From: Cellulomonas sp. C5510
GTDB lineage: Bacteria; Actinomycetota; Actinomycetes; Actinomycetales; Cellulomonadaceae
DNA length: 64,000 nucleotides
Direction: 5' to 3'
NCBI RefSeq assembly: GCF_019797765.1
Contig: NZ_CP081862.1
Span: 1,364,001-1,428,000 of the forward strand
Positions 16,830 through 25,118 of this stretch are shown piece by piece. Each line of letters opens with the position of its first letter. Position 1 is the stretch's first letter. The translations under genes were made by a program, and so were the position numbers. The notes under the pieces are model-generated. The model was given only the letters and a program-made list of their open reading frames with translations. It searched no databases and was not told the DNA's origin.

Positions 16830-18527
16830 GTGGCCGTGCACGCAGAGGCGGGGAGCTCGGCCGCGGGGGACGTCCTCGACCGGCCGCTCGCCGCCACGTC
16901 GCTGCTCGACGCCGTGACGGACCTGCTGCGGGACACGCGGGCGACGGACTTCCCGCTCGACGTGCCGGGGGCGGAGCAGGCGCGCGCGTCGTGCACCCGC
17001 CTCGTGGACCAGCTCGCCGACCACCTGGTGCCGCGGCTCCGGCAGCTGTCGGCGCCGGCCGTCGTCGTCGTCGCCGGGTCCACGGGTGCGGGCAAGTCGA
17101 CGCTGGTCAACTCCCTGGTGGGCGCCGAGGTGAGCGCCGCTGGCGTGCTGCGGCCGACCACGCGCCGGCCGGTGCTGGTGCACCACCCGGACGACGCCGA
17201 GCTGGTGCGCGAGCACCCGGTGACCGACGCCGTCGACGTCGTGGCCTCCGAGCAGGTACCGCGGGGCATCGCGCTCATGGACGCCCCGGACCTCGACTCG
17301 GTGCTGGAGAGCAACCGTCGCTCCGCCCAGCGGCTCCTGGAGGCCGCGGACCTGTGGCTGTTCGTCACGACGGCCGCGCGGTACGGCGACGCGCTCCCGT
17401 GGCGGGTGCTCGGCGAGGCGACCGCGCGCGGGGCGTCCGTGGCGATGGTGCTCAACCGGGTCGACCCCGCGTCCCTGCCCACCGTGCGGGGTGACCTGCT
17501 GGAACGGCTCCGCGCGCACGGGATGCAGGGATCGCCGCTGTTCGTGGTGCCGGACCTCGGCCCGCACGAGGGACTGCTCGAGCCGGCGCGCGTCGCGCCC
17601 GTGAAGCGGTGGCTCACGATGCTCGCCGGACCCGACCGGGCGAGGACCGTCGTGGCGCGGACGCTGCGCGGCTCGCTCGCGGCGCTGCGCCCCTGGGTCG
17701 ACGAGCTCGCCGACGCGGTCGAGCGGCAGGCCGAGGCCGCCACCGCGATCCGTGCGGCGCTGGACGACGCGGTCCGCGGGCCGGCCGAGGAAGCCCGACG
17801 CACGGTGGCGAGCGGGGCGGTGTCCCAGGGCAGCGCTCAGGCACGGTGGGTCGAGCTCACGGCACCCGGTGCACCGCTCGCGGGTGCGGTGCGCCCCTCC
17901 GGCCGGGTCGACCGGTCCCGCCGCGCCGGGAAGGACCGCGCGACCGCCGTGCTGCCGCTCGTGCAGGACCTCGTCTCGTCGGCGTCCGCGACGCTCGCCG
18001 CCGTCGGCGCCGCGACGGAGCGGACCCTGCGCGACGCGCTGGCGACGGGACCCGACGGGGCGCGCTCGGCCGCCCGGGAGTGGTCGGCGTCCGACCGGGC
18101 CGCGGACCGGCCGCGCGAGGTCGAGCGTGCCGCCCGGGAGTGGGTCGCCTCCGCCGTCGAGGTGCTGGAGGACGAGCTCGGGCGTGCGCGTCCCGCACCG
18201 GTGGACCGCTCCGGACGCCGCGCGGCCGTCCGGGCGGACCGGCGGGTGGCCGCCGGCCGGCGCGCGCTCGGCGACGAGGGCCTGGCCGCGCTGGCGCTCG
18301 CGGCGGCTGCGGGGCTCGACGCCGCCGACCGCATGCTCCGCGGTCTCCTCGGTGACCGCGGGGACGCCGCCGTCCGCGTGCTGCGCGACCGGCTCGCCGA
18401 CCAGGCCGCCGCGCAGGCGCACCGCGAGCGTGACGCGGCCGCGGCCGTGCTGGACCGCCCGGAGCTGCGGCCCGACGCGGCGTCGCTGCTGCGGTTGCGT
18501 CTCGCCGTCGTCAAGGGGCTGACATGA
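16830..18527 (+). CDS. Dynamin-like large GTPase A1
   Basis: A 565-residue P-loop GTPase, often mislabelled as an ABC protein. The G1 motif is GSTGAGKST (83-91), the G2 threonines are in VLRPTTRRP (106-114), G3 is the unusual LMDAPDLDS, and G4 is VLNRVDP. A long helical C-terminal region follows (residues about 270-565, rich in Ala, Arg and Glu). Unlike its paralogue A2 it has no clear membrane hairpin: the matching place reads ALGDEGLAALALAAAAGLDAADRML, only weakly hydrophobic. The stop overlaps the start of B1 as ATGA, so A1 and B1 are translationally coupled and probably form a heteromeric pair. The start may be GTG 16830 or GTG 16836. The cellular role is unknown. Confidence 0.84.
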   Translation: MAVHAEAGSSAAGDVLDRPLAATSLLDAVTDLLRDTRATDFPLDVPGAEQARASCTRLVDQLADHLVPRLRQLSAPAVVVVAGSTGAGKSTLVNSLVGAEVSAAGVLRPTTRRPVLVHHPDDAELVREHPVTDAVDVVASEQVPRGIALMDAPDLDSVLESNRRSAQRLLEAADLWLFVTTAARYGDALPWRVLGEATARGASVAMVLNRVDPASLPTVRGDLLERLRAHGMQGSPLFVVPDLGPHEGLLEPARVAPVKRWLTMLAGPDRARTVVARTLRGSLAALRPWVDELADAVERQAEAATAIRAALDDAVRGPAEEARRTVASGAVSQGSAQARWVELTAPGAPLAGAVRPSGRVDRSRRAGKDRATAVLPLVQDLVSSASATLAAVGAATERTLRDALATGPDGARSAAREWSASDRAADRPREVERAAREWVASAVEVLEDELGRARPAPVDRSGRRAAVRADRRVAAGRRALGDEGLAALALAAAAGLDAADRMLRGLLGDRGDAAVRVLRDRLADQAAAQAHRERDAAAAVLDRPELRPDAASLLRLRLAVVKGLT

Positions 18528-20050
18528 GCGCCGCGACGCCGCCGCCGGACGGGGCCCCCGCTGCGGCGGCGCCCGCGGCGGGCACCGAGACGGCCGCCCT
18601 GGGGCGACGGCTCGCGCAGCTCGACGAGGCGCTCGCGGTGGCGGGCGACCGCGTCGACGCACGGACGGCGTCCCGGGCACGCGTCATCGGCGACCAGGTG
18701 CGCGCGCGGCTCGCGCTCGGGGTCGACCACACGGTGGTCGCGCTCCTCGGTGGGACCGGGTCCGGCAAGTCCAGCCTCTTCAACGCGATCTGCGGGCTGG
18801 ACTTCGCGGAGGTGGGGGTCCGCCGGCCGACGACGGCGCAGGCCGCGGCGTGCGTGTGGGGTGCCGGGGGCGAGGCGCTGCTCGACTGGCTGGAGGTCGA
18901 GGCCGACCGGCGCATCGAGCGGGAGAGCGCCCTGGACGGCGACACGGAGGCGCCGCTGCGCGGACTGGTCCTGCTCGACCTGCCCGACCACGACTCGATC
19001 GAGCCGGCCCACCGGGCGGCGGTGGACCGGCTGCTGCCGATGGCGGACCTGTTGGTGTGGGTGGTCGACCCGCAGAAGTACGCCGATGACGCGCTGCACT
19101 CGGGGTACTTGCGCCGGCTCGTCGGCCACGAGGGCGCGATGGTGGTCGTGCTCAACCAGGTGGACACGGTCCCCGCGGACCAGCGCGAGTCCCTCGTGCG
19201 CGACCTGCGGCGGCTGCTCGTCGAGGACGGGCTCACCGACGTGCCGGTACGGACGGCATCGGCCCGCACCGGCGAGGGGGTCGCGGAGATGCGGGACACC
19301 CTGGCCGACGTGGTCTCCCGCCAGAGCCTCGCGGCACGTCGTGGATCCGCTGAGGTCGCCGACGCCGCGCAGCTCGTGTCCGCCGAGGTCGGGTCGGCCG
19401 AGCCGCCGGAGGCGGACCTGGACGTCACCCCGGTGGCCCTGACGCTCGCGCAGGCGGCCGGTCTGCCGGCCATCGCGGACGCGGTCGCCGCCGTCGTGCG
19501 CGGCAGCGAGGACCCGGTGCCGGCGTTCGTCGCGGTGCAGCCCGGCACCGTCTCCCTGGCCCGCGCCCAGTGGGCCGACGCCGTGACCGCCCGGCTCCCG
19601 CGACGGTGGGCGGACGCGGTGCGGACGAGCCTGGCCGGCACCGACGAGATCCGGGCGGCCGCGGACGACGCGCTGTCCCGCGTGGCGGTCGTCGCCCGCC
19701 GGTCCGCGCGTGCGGCGGTGCTGTCCGTGCTGACGTTCGTGCTCGCGGTGTCGGCGGTCGCCTCCGCCGCCGTGGGTACCGGGTTGGCTCTCGGCACCGG
19801 CGGGGTGGACGACGCCCTGCGGCCGGCTTGGCCGGCCGCCGCCGTGCTCGCCCTGCTCGCCGTGCTGTGCGGCGTCCTGGCCGTCCGGGCGCGCCGGTCG
19901 GCGGCCCTGCGGCGGGCCGAGGCGGTGCGCCGGGACGGCCGGACGGCGCTCGAGGCCGTGGCCGGGCGCTGCCTCGCGGACCCGACCCGGGCGGTGCTGG
20001 CGGACCACCGTCGGGTGCGGGAGCTGCTCGCGGGGGCGCGGGGCAGCTGA
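18524..20050 (+). CDS. Dynamin-like membrane GTPase B1
   Basis: A 508-residue GTPase partner of A1. G1 is GGTGSGKSS (76-84), G2 is VRRPTTAQA, G3 is LLDLPDHDSI and G4 is VLNQVDT, followed by VWVVDPQKYADDALH, a strong signature shared with B2. Two membrane spans lie near the C-terminus: VLSVLTFVLAVSAVASAAVG (about 396-418) and AAAVLALLAVLCGVLAVRA (about 440-458). The GTPase head is therefore anchored on the cytoplasmic face. Paired dynamin-like proteins elsewhere (IniA/IniC, Streptomyces DynA/DynB) act in membrane maintenance or septation, and a similar role here is inference. ssb follows after 182 bases. Confidence 0.85.
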   Translation: MSAATPPPDGAPAAAAPAAGTETAALGRRLAQLDEALAVAGDRVDARTASRARVIGDQVRARLALGVDHTVVALLGGTGSGKSSLFNAICGLDFAEVGVRRPTTAQAAACVWGAGGEALLDWLEVEADRRIERESALDGDTEAPLRGLVLLDLPDHDSIEPAHRAAVDRLLPMADLLVWVVDPQKYADDALHSGYLRRLVGHEGAMVVVLNQVDTVPADQRESLVRDLRRLLVEDGLTDVPVRTASARTGEGVAEMRDTLADVVSRQSLAARRGSAEVADAAQLVSAEVGSAEPPEADLDVTPVALTLAQAAGLPAIADAVAAVVRGSEDPVPAFVAVQPGTVSLARAQWADAVTARLPRRWADAVRTSLAGTDEIRAAADDALSRVAVVARRSARAAVLSVLTFVLAVSAVASAAVGTGLALGTGGVDDALRPAWPAAAVLALLAVLCGVLAVRARRSAALRRAEAVRRDGRTALEAVAGRCLADPTRAVLADHRRVRELLAGARGS

Positions 20051-20232
20051 TCCGCGCGCCGGTCCCGACGCGGACCGCTTCGCCTCGTGCGGCGGCCGAG
20101 TCCTCCACAGCGCGTGTCGGCGGAGCGGGTCCCCAGGCGACGGGTCGGAGCCCGGCAACGGGGGTGCGCCCCGCGGGACGGTGCGTCCACGGCCGGCCCG
20201 ACAGGGGCGCCGGCCACGCACGAGGAGGACGC

Positions 20233-20772
20233 ATGGCGGTCAACGAGCTCAGCCTGACGGTGGTCGGCTGGGTGGGCAACGAGCCCACCCTCTACCTCGG
20301 TGAGGACGGCCAGGTGCCGTTCACCAAGTTCCGGCTCGGCAGCACGCCGCGGCTGTACGACCGGGAGCGGGACGCGTACGTGGACGCCGCGACGAGCTGG
20401 TTCACGGTCAAGGCGTTCCGCGACCTCGCCCAGAACGTCGCGGCGAGCATCCGCCGCGGGGACCCCGTGGTCGTGACCGGGCGGGTACGGCTGGTCGACT
20501 GGGTCGCCCCCGACGGGCACACGCGCACGACGGCCGAGCTCACGGCGGACACGGTCGGCCACGACCTCACGCGGGGGACGACCCGGTTCGCGCGCACGGT
20601 GCACGAGCAGCGCGGCGGGCCCGGCGACGCGGCGGGCGGGGCGGCCGACCGGACCGACGGGGAGCACGCCGGTGCCGTAGCCCGGGGAGCGGGGCCCGTG
20701 GACGTGAGCGGTGCCGTCGTGCTGGAGGACGAGACGGCCGACGACGCCCGCGCGGCGCCCGCGCCCGCGTGA
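20233..20772 (+). CDS. ssb: Single-stranded DNA-binding protein
   Basis: A 179-residue OB-fold ssDNA-binding protein. The OB fold spans about residues 3-110 with LTVVGWVGNEP, FTKFRLGSTPR, SWFTVKAFRDLAQNVAASIRRGDPVVVTGRVRL and TTAELTADTVGHDL. The tail is acidic (VLEDETADDARAAPAPA) but lacks the DDDIPF tip with which housekeeping SSB recruits partners. This makes it likely to be the second, accessory SSB of actinobacteria (the M. tuberculosis Rv2478c type). ATG at 20233 follows CGAGGAGGAC, a strong ribosome-binding site. ettA follows from its own promoter. Confidence 0.92.
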   Translation: MAVNELSLTVVGWVGNEPTLYLGEDGQVPFTKFRLGSTPRLYDRERDAYVDAATSWFTVKAFRDLAQNVAASIRRGDPVVVTGRVRLVDWVAPDGHTRTTAELTADTVGHDLTRGTTRFARTVHEQRGGPGDAAGGAADRTDGEHAGAVARGAGPVDVSGAVVLEDETADDARAAPAPA

Positions 20773-20864
20773 GGGTGCGCCCGCGCGCCCGCCGGGTGGG
20801 CCGTGGCGGGACGGGCGGGTGGGCGAGAGGTCGCCCGGGCGGTGTCCCGGGCACGCCGATCGCC

Positions 20865-20870
20865 TAGGCT
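20865..20870 (+). promoter_or_regulatory. -10 element of the ettA promoter
   Basis: TAGGCT at 20865-20870, the consensus-like -10 seen elsewhere in this window, would give an ettA leader of about 93 bases. No clear -35 is visible. Confidence 0.4.
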
Positions 20871-20969
20871 GGGTGACCGCGACGTCGCCCGGCCCCAGCC
20901 CGTCCGCCCGCCCGGCGGACCCGACGCGCACCCCGATCACCGACGAGCACCGAGGCGGACGAGAAGCCA

Positions 20970-22652
20970 GTGGCTGAGTTCATCTACAGCATGTACAAGG
21001 CGCGCAAGGCGCACGGCGACAAGGTCATCCTCGACGACGTCTCGCTGAACTTCCTGCCCGGCGCCAAGATCGGCGTCGTCGGGCCGAACGGCGCGGGCAA
21101 GTCGACGATCCTCAAGATCATGGCCGGTCTCGACCAGCCGTCGAACGGGGAGGCGCGGCTCAGCCCCGGCTACACGGTCGGCATCCTGCAGCAGGAGCCG
21201 CCGCTGAACGACGAGAAGACCGTGCTCGGCAACGTCGAGGAGGGCGTCGCCGAGATCAAGGGCAAGATCGACCGGTTCAACGAGATCTCCGCCCTGATGG
21301 CCGAGCCCGACGCGGACTTCGACGCGCTGCTCGCCGAGATGGGACAGCTACAGGAGGCGATCGACGCCGCCGACGCCTGGGACCTCGACGCCCAGCTCGA
21401 GCAGGCGATGGACGCGCTGCGCTGCCCGCCGCCGGACGCGGACGTCAAGGTGCTGTCGGGCGGTGAGCGTCGTCGCGTCGCCCTGTGCAAGCTGCTGCTC
21501 GAGAAGCCCGACCTGCTGCTGCTGGACGAGCCGACCAACCACCTGGACGCCGAGAGCGTGCTGTGGCTCGAGCAGCACCTCGCGTCCTACCCGGGCGCCG
21601 TGCTCGCGGTCACCCACGACCGGTACTTCCTCGACCACGTGGCGGAGTGGATCTGCGAGGTCGACCGGGGTCGCCTCTACCCGTACGAGGGCAACTACTC
21701 CACCTACCTGGAGAAGAAGCAGGCGCGCCTGGAGGTGCAGGGCAAGAAGGACGCGAAGCTCGCGAAGCGCCTCAAGGACGAGCTCGAGTGGGTCCGGCAG
21801 TCCGCGAAGGGTCGTCAGGCGAAGTCCAAGGCACGTCTGGCGCGCTACGAGGAGATGGCGGCCGAGGCCGACCGCACCCGCAAGCTGGACTTCGAGGAGA
21901 TCCAGATCCCGCCGGGCCCGCGCCTGGGCAACGTCGTCCTCGAGGCCACGGACCTGCGCAAGGGCTTCGGCGACCGCGTGCTCATCGACGGCCTGAGCTT
22001 CACCCTGCCCCGCAACGGCATCGTCGGCGTCATCGGCCCGAACGGCGTCGGCAAGACGACGCTCTTCAAGACCATCGTCGGCCTCGAGCCTCTCGACGGA
22101 GGCACGCTCAAGGTCGGCGAGACCGTCTCCGTGTCCTACGTCGACCAGTCGCGCGGCGGCATCGACCCGAAGAAGACCCTGTGGGAGGTCGTCTCCGACG
22201 GTCTGGACTTCATCAAGGTCGGCAACGTCGAGATGCCGTCCCGCGCGTACGTCGCGTCCTTCGGGTTCAAGGGACCGGACCAGCAGAAGCCCGCCGGCGT
22301 GCTGTCCGGTGGTGAGCGCAACCGCCTGAACCTCGCGCTCACCCTCAAGCAGGGCGGCAACCTGCTGCTGCTCGACGAGCCGACCAACGACCTCGACGTC
22401 GAGACCCTCGGCTCCCTGGAGAACGCCCTGCTCGAGTTCCCCGGCTGCGCCGTCGTGGTCTCCCACGACCGCTGGTTCCTCGACCGGGTCGCGACGCACA
22501 TCCTCGCCTACGAGGGCACCGAGGAGGACCCGGCGAGCTGGTACTGGTTCGAGGGCAACTTCGCGGCCTACGAGGAGAACAAGGTCAGCCGGCTCGGCGC
22601 CGACGCCGCGCGCCCGCACCGCGTGACGTACCGCAAGCTCACGCGCGACTGA
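20970..22652 (+). CDS. ettA: Energy-dependent translational throttle protein EttA (ABC-F ATPase)
   Basis: A 560-residue ABC-F protein that binds the ribosomal E site and gates translation according to the ATP/ADP ratio. There are two ABC cassettes: Walker [10 protein letters not shown] (38-46) and GPNGVGKTT, two signatures LSGGERRRVAL and LSGGERNRLNL, and Walker B motifs LLLLDEPTNHLD and LLLLDEPTNDLD. The arm insertion in cassette 1 and a charged linker (LEKKQARLEVQGKKDAKLAKR) are present. The length is typical. There is no membrane partner. GTG at 20970 starts VAEFIYSMYKARKAHGDK. Codon use here is the most biased in the window, as expected for a highly expressed gene. Confidence 0.96.
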   Translation: MAEFIYSMYKARKAHGDKVILDDVSLNFLPGAKIGVVGPNGAGKSTILKIMAGLDQPSNGEARLSPGYTVGILQQEPPLNDEKTVLGNVEEGVAEIKGKIDRFNEISALMAEPDADFDALLAEMGQLQEAIDAADAWDLDAQLEQAMDALRCPPPDADVKVLSGGERRRVALCKLLLEKPDLLLLDEPTNHLDAESVLWLEQHLASYPGAVLAVTHDRYFLDHVAEWICEVDRGRLYPYEGNYSTYLEKKQARLEVQGKKDAKLAKRLKDELEWVRQSAKGRQAKSKARLARYEEMAAEADRTRKLDFEEIQIPPGPRLGNVVLEATDLRKGFGDRVLIDGLSFTLPRNGIVGVIGPNGVGKTTLFKTIVGLEPLDGGTLKVGETVSVSYVDQSRGGIDPKKTLWEVVSDGLDFIKVGNVEMPSRAYVASFGFKGPDQQKPAGVLSGGERNRLNLALTLKQGGNLLLLDEPTNDLDVETLGSLENALLEFPGCAVVVSHDRWFLDRVATHILAYEGTEEDPASWYWFEGNFAAYEENKVSRLGADAARPHRVTYRKLTRD

Positions 22653-22691
22653 CCGGAGGACCCTCCGCGGCTCGGCCCACCCCCGACGCGC

Positions 22692-22727
22692 ACGCGCCGT
22701 CGCCCCCCCCACGGGGCGGCGGCGCGT
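22692..22727 (+). terminator. Terminator after ettA
   Basis: A stem of about 15 bp (22692-22706 with 22713-22727) with G-T pairs and a C-rich loop. It lies 40 bases after the ettA stop and directly before the tandem repeat. Confidence 0.7.
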
Positions 22728-22731
22728 CCGT

Positions 22732-22802
22732 GTGCACCGCTCCCGTGCACCGCTCGCGTGCACCGCTCGCGTGCACCCGTCCCGTGCACCGCTCCCGTGC
22801 AC
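22732..22802. repeat. 13-bp tandem repeat GTGCACCGCTCSC, 5.5 copies
   Basis: Five head-to-tail 13-base units (22732-22744, 22745-22757, 22758-22770, 22771-22783, 22784-22796) and a partial sixth. Each starts with the palindrome GTGCAC, and units differ at only one to three positions. The gene-free stretch 22653-23025 also holds the ettA terminator before this array and a group of palindromes after it, and no gene. Because 13 is not a multiple of three, a coding origin is unlikely. Confidence 0.85.
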
Positions 22803-22840
22803 CAGCGGCGCGAGCGACTCCACCTGCCGCCCCGGTGCAC

Positions 22841-22945
22841 GTTCGGAGGCTCCGAACGCACTCGGAGAGGTGCGCGCGCCATCGAGGTGGTCCGCGGAGA
22901 CCTCCGAGAGCACGCGGGCCCCTCCGAGCACGCTCGGAGACTCCG
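22841..22945. repeat. Cluster of TCGGAG/CTCCGA palindromes upstream of GTPase A2
   Basis: Two strong palindromes: GTTCGGA-GGC-TCCGAAC (22841-22857) and CTCCGAGC-AC-GCTCGGAG (22922-22939). Further single CTCGGAG or CTCCGA copies lie near 22861, 22901 and 22940. The cluster occupies the last 190 bases before the GTPase A2 start and may be a multi-site operator. Confidence 0.6.
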
Positions 22946-23025
22946 AACGGGAACGCTGGGAGTGGCGCCGCGCGGGCGTGCGGCGCTGACCGGCGCGGAC
23001 GCCCGTCGGCGGGCACACTGGCCCC

Positions 23026-25118
23026 ATGGCCGACCTGCCCCAGGACGCCGCCGACCCCGCGGGCGGTGCGCCCGCCCCTGCGCCCCCCGCCGACGGCGCC
23101 GACGCGGCGCTCCTCGGGCCGGTCGAGCAGGTGCACCTCCGGCTCCGCGAGCTCGCGCTGCCGCTGGAGGTCCCCGGCGCCGTGCAGGCGCGCGCGGTCC
23201 GGGAGGCGGCGGCCCGTCAGGTCGACGACTACCTGCTGCCGCGTCTGCGGTCGGCGGCGGCGCCGCTGCTCGTCGTCGTCGGCGGCTCCACCGGCGCGGG
23301 CAAGTCGACGCTCGTGAACTCCCTGCTCGGCGTCACCGTGACCGACCCCGGGGTGCTGCGACCGACGACGCGCGCGCCCGTGCTGGTGCACCACCCGCTG
23401 GACGGGGCGTGGTTCTCGGGTGACCGGGTGCTGCCCGGGTTGGCGCGCGTGACAGCGTCGGCGCCGACGGTCCCCGTCGCAGAGCCCCGGGAGACCCCAC
23501 CGACGGACCGACCGCCCGCACCGGCGGTGCGCCTCGTGCCGAGCGAGGCGCTGCCTCGCGGGCTGGCGCTGCTCGACGCGCCGGACGTGGACTCCGTCGA
23601 GGCGGCGAACCGGGCGCTGGCCGCGCAGCTGCTCGCGGCTGCGGACCTCTGGCTGTTCGTCACCACCGCCGCGCGGTACGCCGACGCGGTGCCGTGGGAG
23701 CTGCTGCACGACGCCGCCGCCCGGCACGCCGTGGTCGCGCTCGTCGTCGACCGGGTGGATCCGGGGGCCGAGGCCGCGGTGGCGGACCTGCGCCGGATGC
23801 TCGACGAGCACGGACTGGCGGACGCGCCGTCGTTCGCGCTGCCGGAGGGGCTCGACGCGGACGGCCTGCTGCCCGAGGACGCGGTGGGGGAGCTCGCTGC
23901 GTGGCTGTCGGATCTCGGCGGCGACGTGGGCGCCCGGCAGGAGGTTGCGCGGGCGACGCGGGACGGGGCGGTCGCGGAGCTCGTGCGCCGCGCCCTGGCT
24001 CTGGCGGACGCCGCGGACGCCCAGGTCGGCGCCTCGGCGAGGCTCCGCGAGTCCGTGACCCGCGCGTACGGCGAGGCCCGGCGGCAGGTCGCCGCGGCGA
24101 CGTCCGACGGCGCCTTGCTGCGCGGGGAGGTGCTGGCGCGCTGGCAGGAGCTCGTCGGCACGGGCGACCTGCTGCGTGCCGTGGAGCGCCGGGTCGGCCG
24201 GGTGCGGGACGCGGTGTCGGGCTTCCTGCGCGGGCGGCCGGCGCCGGTGCCGCCGGTCGAGCAGGCGATCGCGCACGGGCTGGCCGCCGTCGTGCTCGAC
24301 GCGGCGGACGGGGCCGCGGAGCGCACCCACGCGGCCTGGCGCGGTGACCCCGCGGGCGAGGCGCTGCTGCCCGACCTCGGGCTGTCGCGGTCGTCGGCGT
24401 CGCTGCGGGCCGCGGTCGACGCCGAGGTCCGCGCGTGGCAGGGCGACGTGCTCGACCTGGTGCGCGAGCAGGGCGAGCGCCGGCGCGGGGCCGCGCGGGC
24501 GCTGTCCTTCGGGCTGAACGCCCTCGGCGTGAGCCTCATGGTGGTGGTGTTCGCGTCCACGGGCGGGCTGACGGGCGTCGAGGTCGGCATCGCCGGCGGC
24601 ACGGCCCTGGTCGCCCAGCGGCTGCTGGAGGCGGTCTTCGGCGACGACGCGGTGCGCCGCCTCACGGTCGCGGCCCGCGAGCGCCTGGACACGCGGGTGT
24701 CGCGGCTGCTGGAGGCGGAGGCGGAGCGGTTCACGGCACAGCTCGACGCGTTGGGGACCTCGTCCGGCGACGGCCTGCGCGCCGCCGGCCTCGCGCTGCA
24801 GGAGGCGTCCCGGCGGCGCGTCCCGGGGCCGCCCACGCCGGAGCCACCCGCGCCGGGGCAACCCGCGCCGGGGCGACCCGCGCCGAGGGTGGACGACGAC
24901 GCCGCTCTCCCGGGCGCTCCTCGCGCGGCTCAGCCCCCGGTGCGGACCGGGTGGAGCTGCGCGGCGCCTCCGCCTGGCGCGCGGCGGCGACCGCGCGCGG
25001 GCGCGGCGGTCTCGCGGGCGGTGCGCCCGCGCGGCACCCGGATGGCCCCGGCGGTGCCTCCGGCCAGGCGCGGCCGGGCTTCTGGCGCCGGCTGCTCGGA
25101 CGCGGGGGTGCGGGGTGA
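23026..25118 (+). CDS. Dynamin-like membrane GTPase A2, with two frame disruptions near the 3' end
   Basis: Paralogue of A1. G1 is GSTGAGKST (87-95), G2 is VLRPTTRAP, G3 is LLDAPDVDSV and G4 is VVDRVDP, with Asp in place of Asn. A membrane hairpin lies at about 495-534 (FGLNALGVSLMVVVFASTGG and VEVGIAGGTALVAQRLLEAV). After a pentapeptide Pro/Ala/Gly repeat (24844-24888), coding signal moves to the +1 frame at about 24904 and again at the C5 run 24934-24938. It then runs to a TGA at 25116-25118, ending GFWRRLLGRGGAG and overlapping the B2 start. Without the shifts the open frame would continue to 25173 with poor codon use. Two single-base insertions, real or artefactual, explain this. Confidence 0.78.

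Noticed and set aside
16830..20050. ABC transporter annotation for A1/B1
   Set aside because: Both have a P-loop, but there is no LSGGQ signature or ABC Walker B. RPTT, D-x-P-D and N-x-x-D place them with dynamin-like GTPases.
20233..20772. Main replicative SSB
   Set aside because: The acidic tail does not end in the DDDIPF-like tip, so it is more likely the accessory SSB.
22732..22990. Short open frames reading through the 13-bp repeat
   Set aside because: A 13-base period shifts frame at each unit, the products are Arg/Thr/His low-complexity, and no binding site precedes them.
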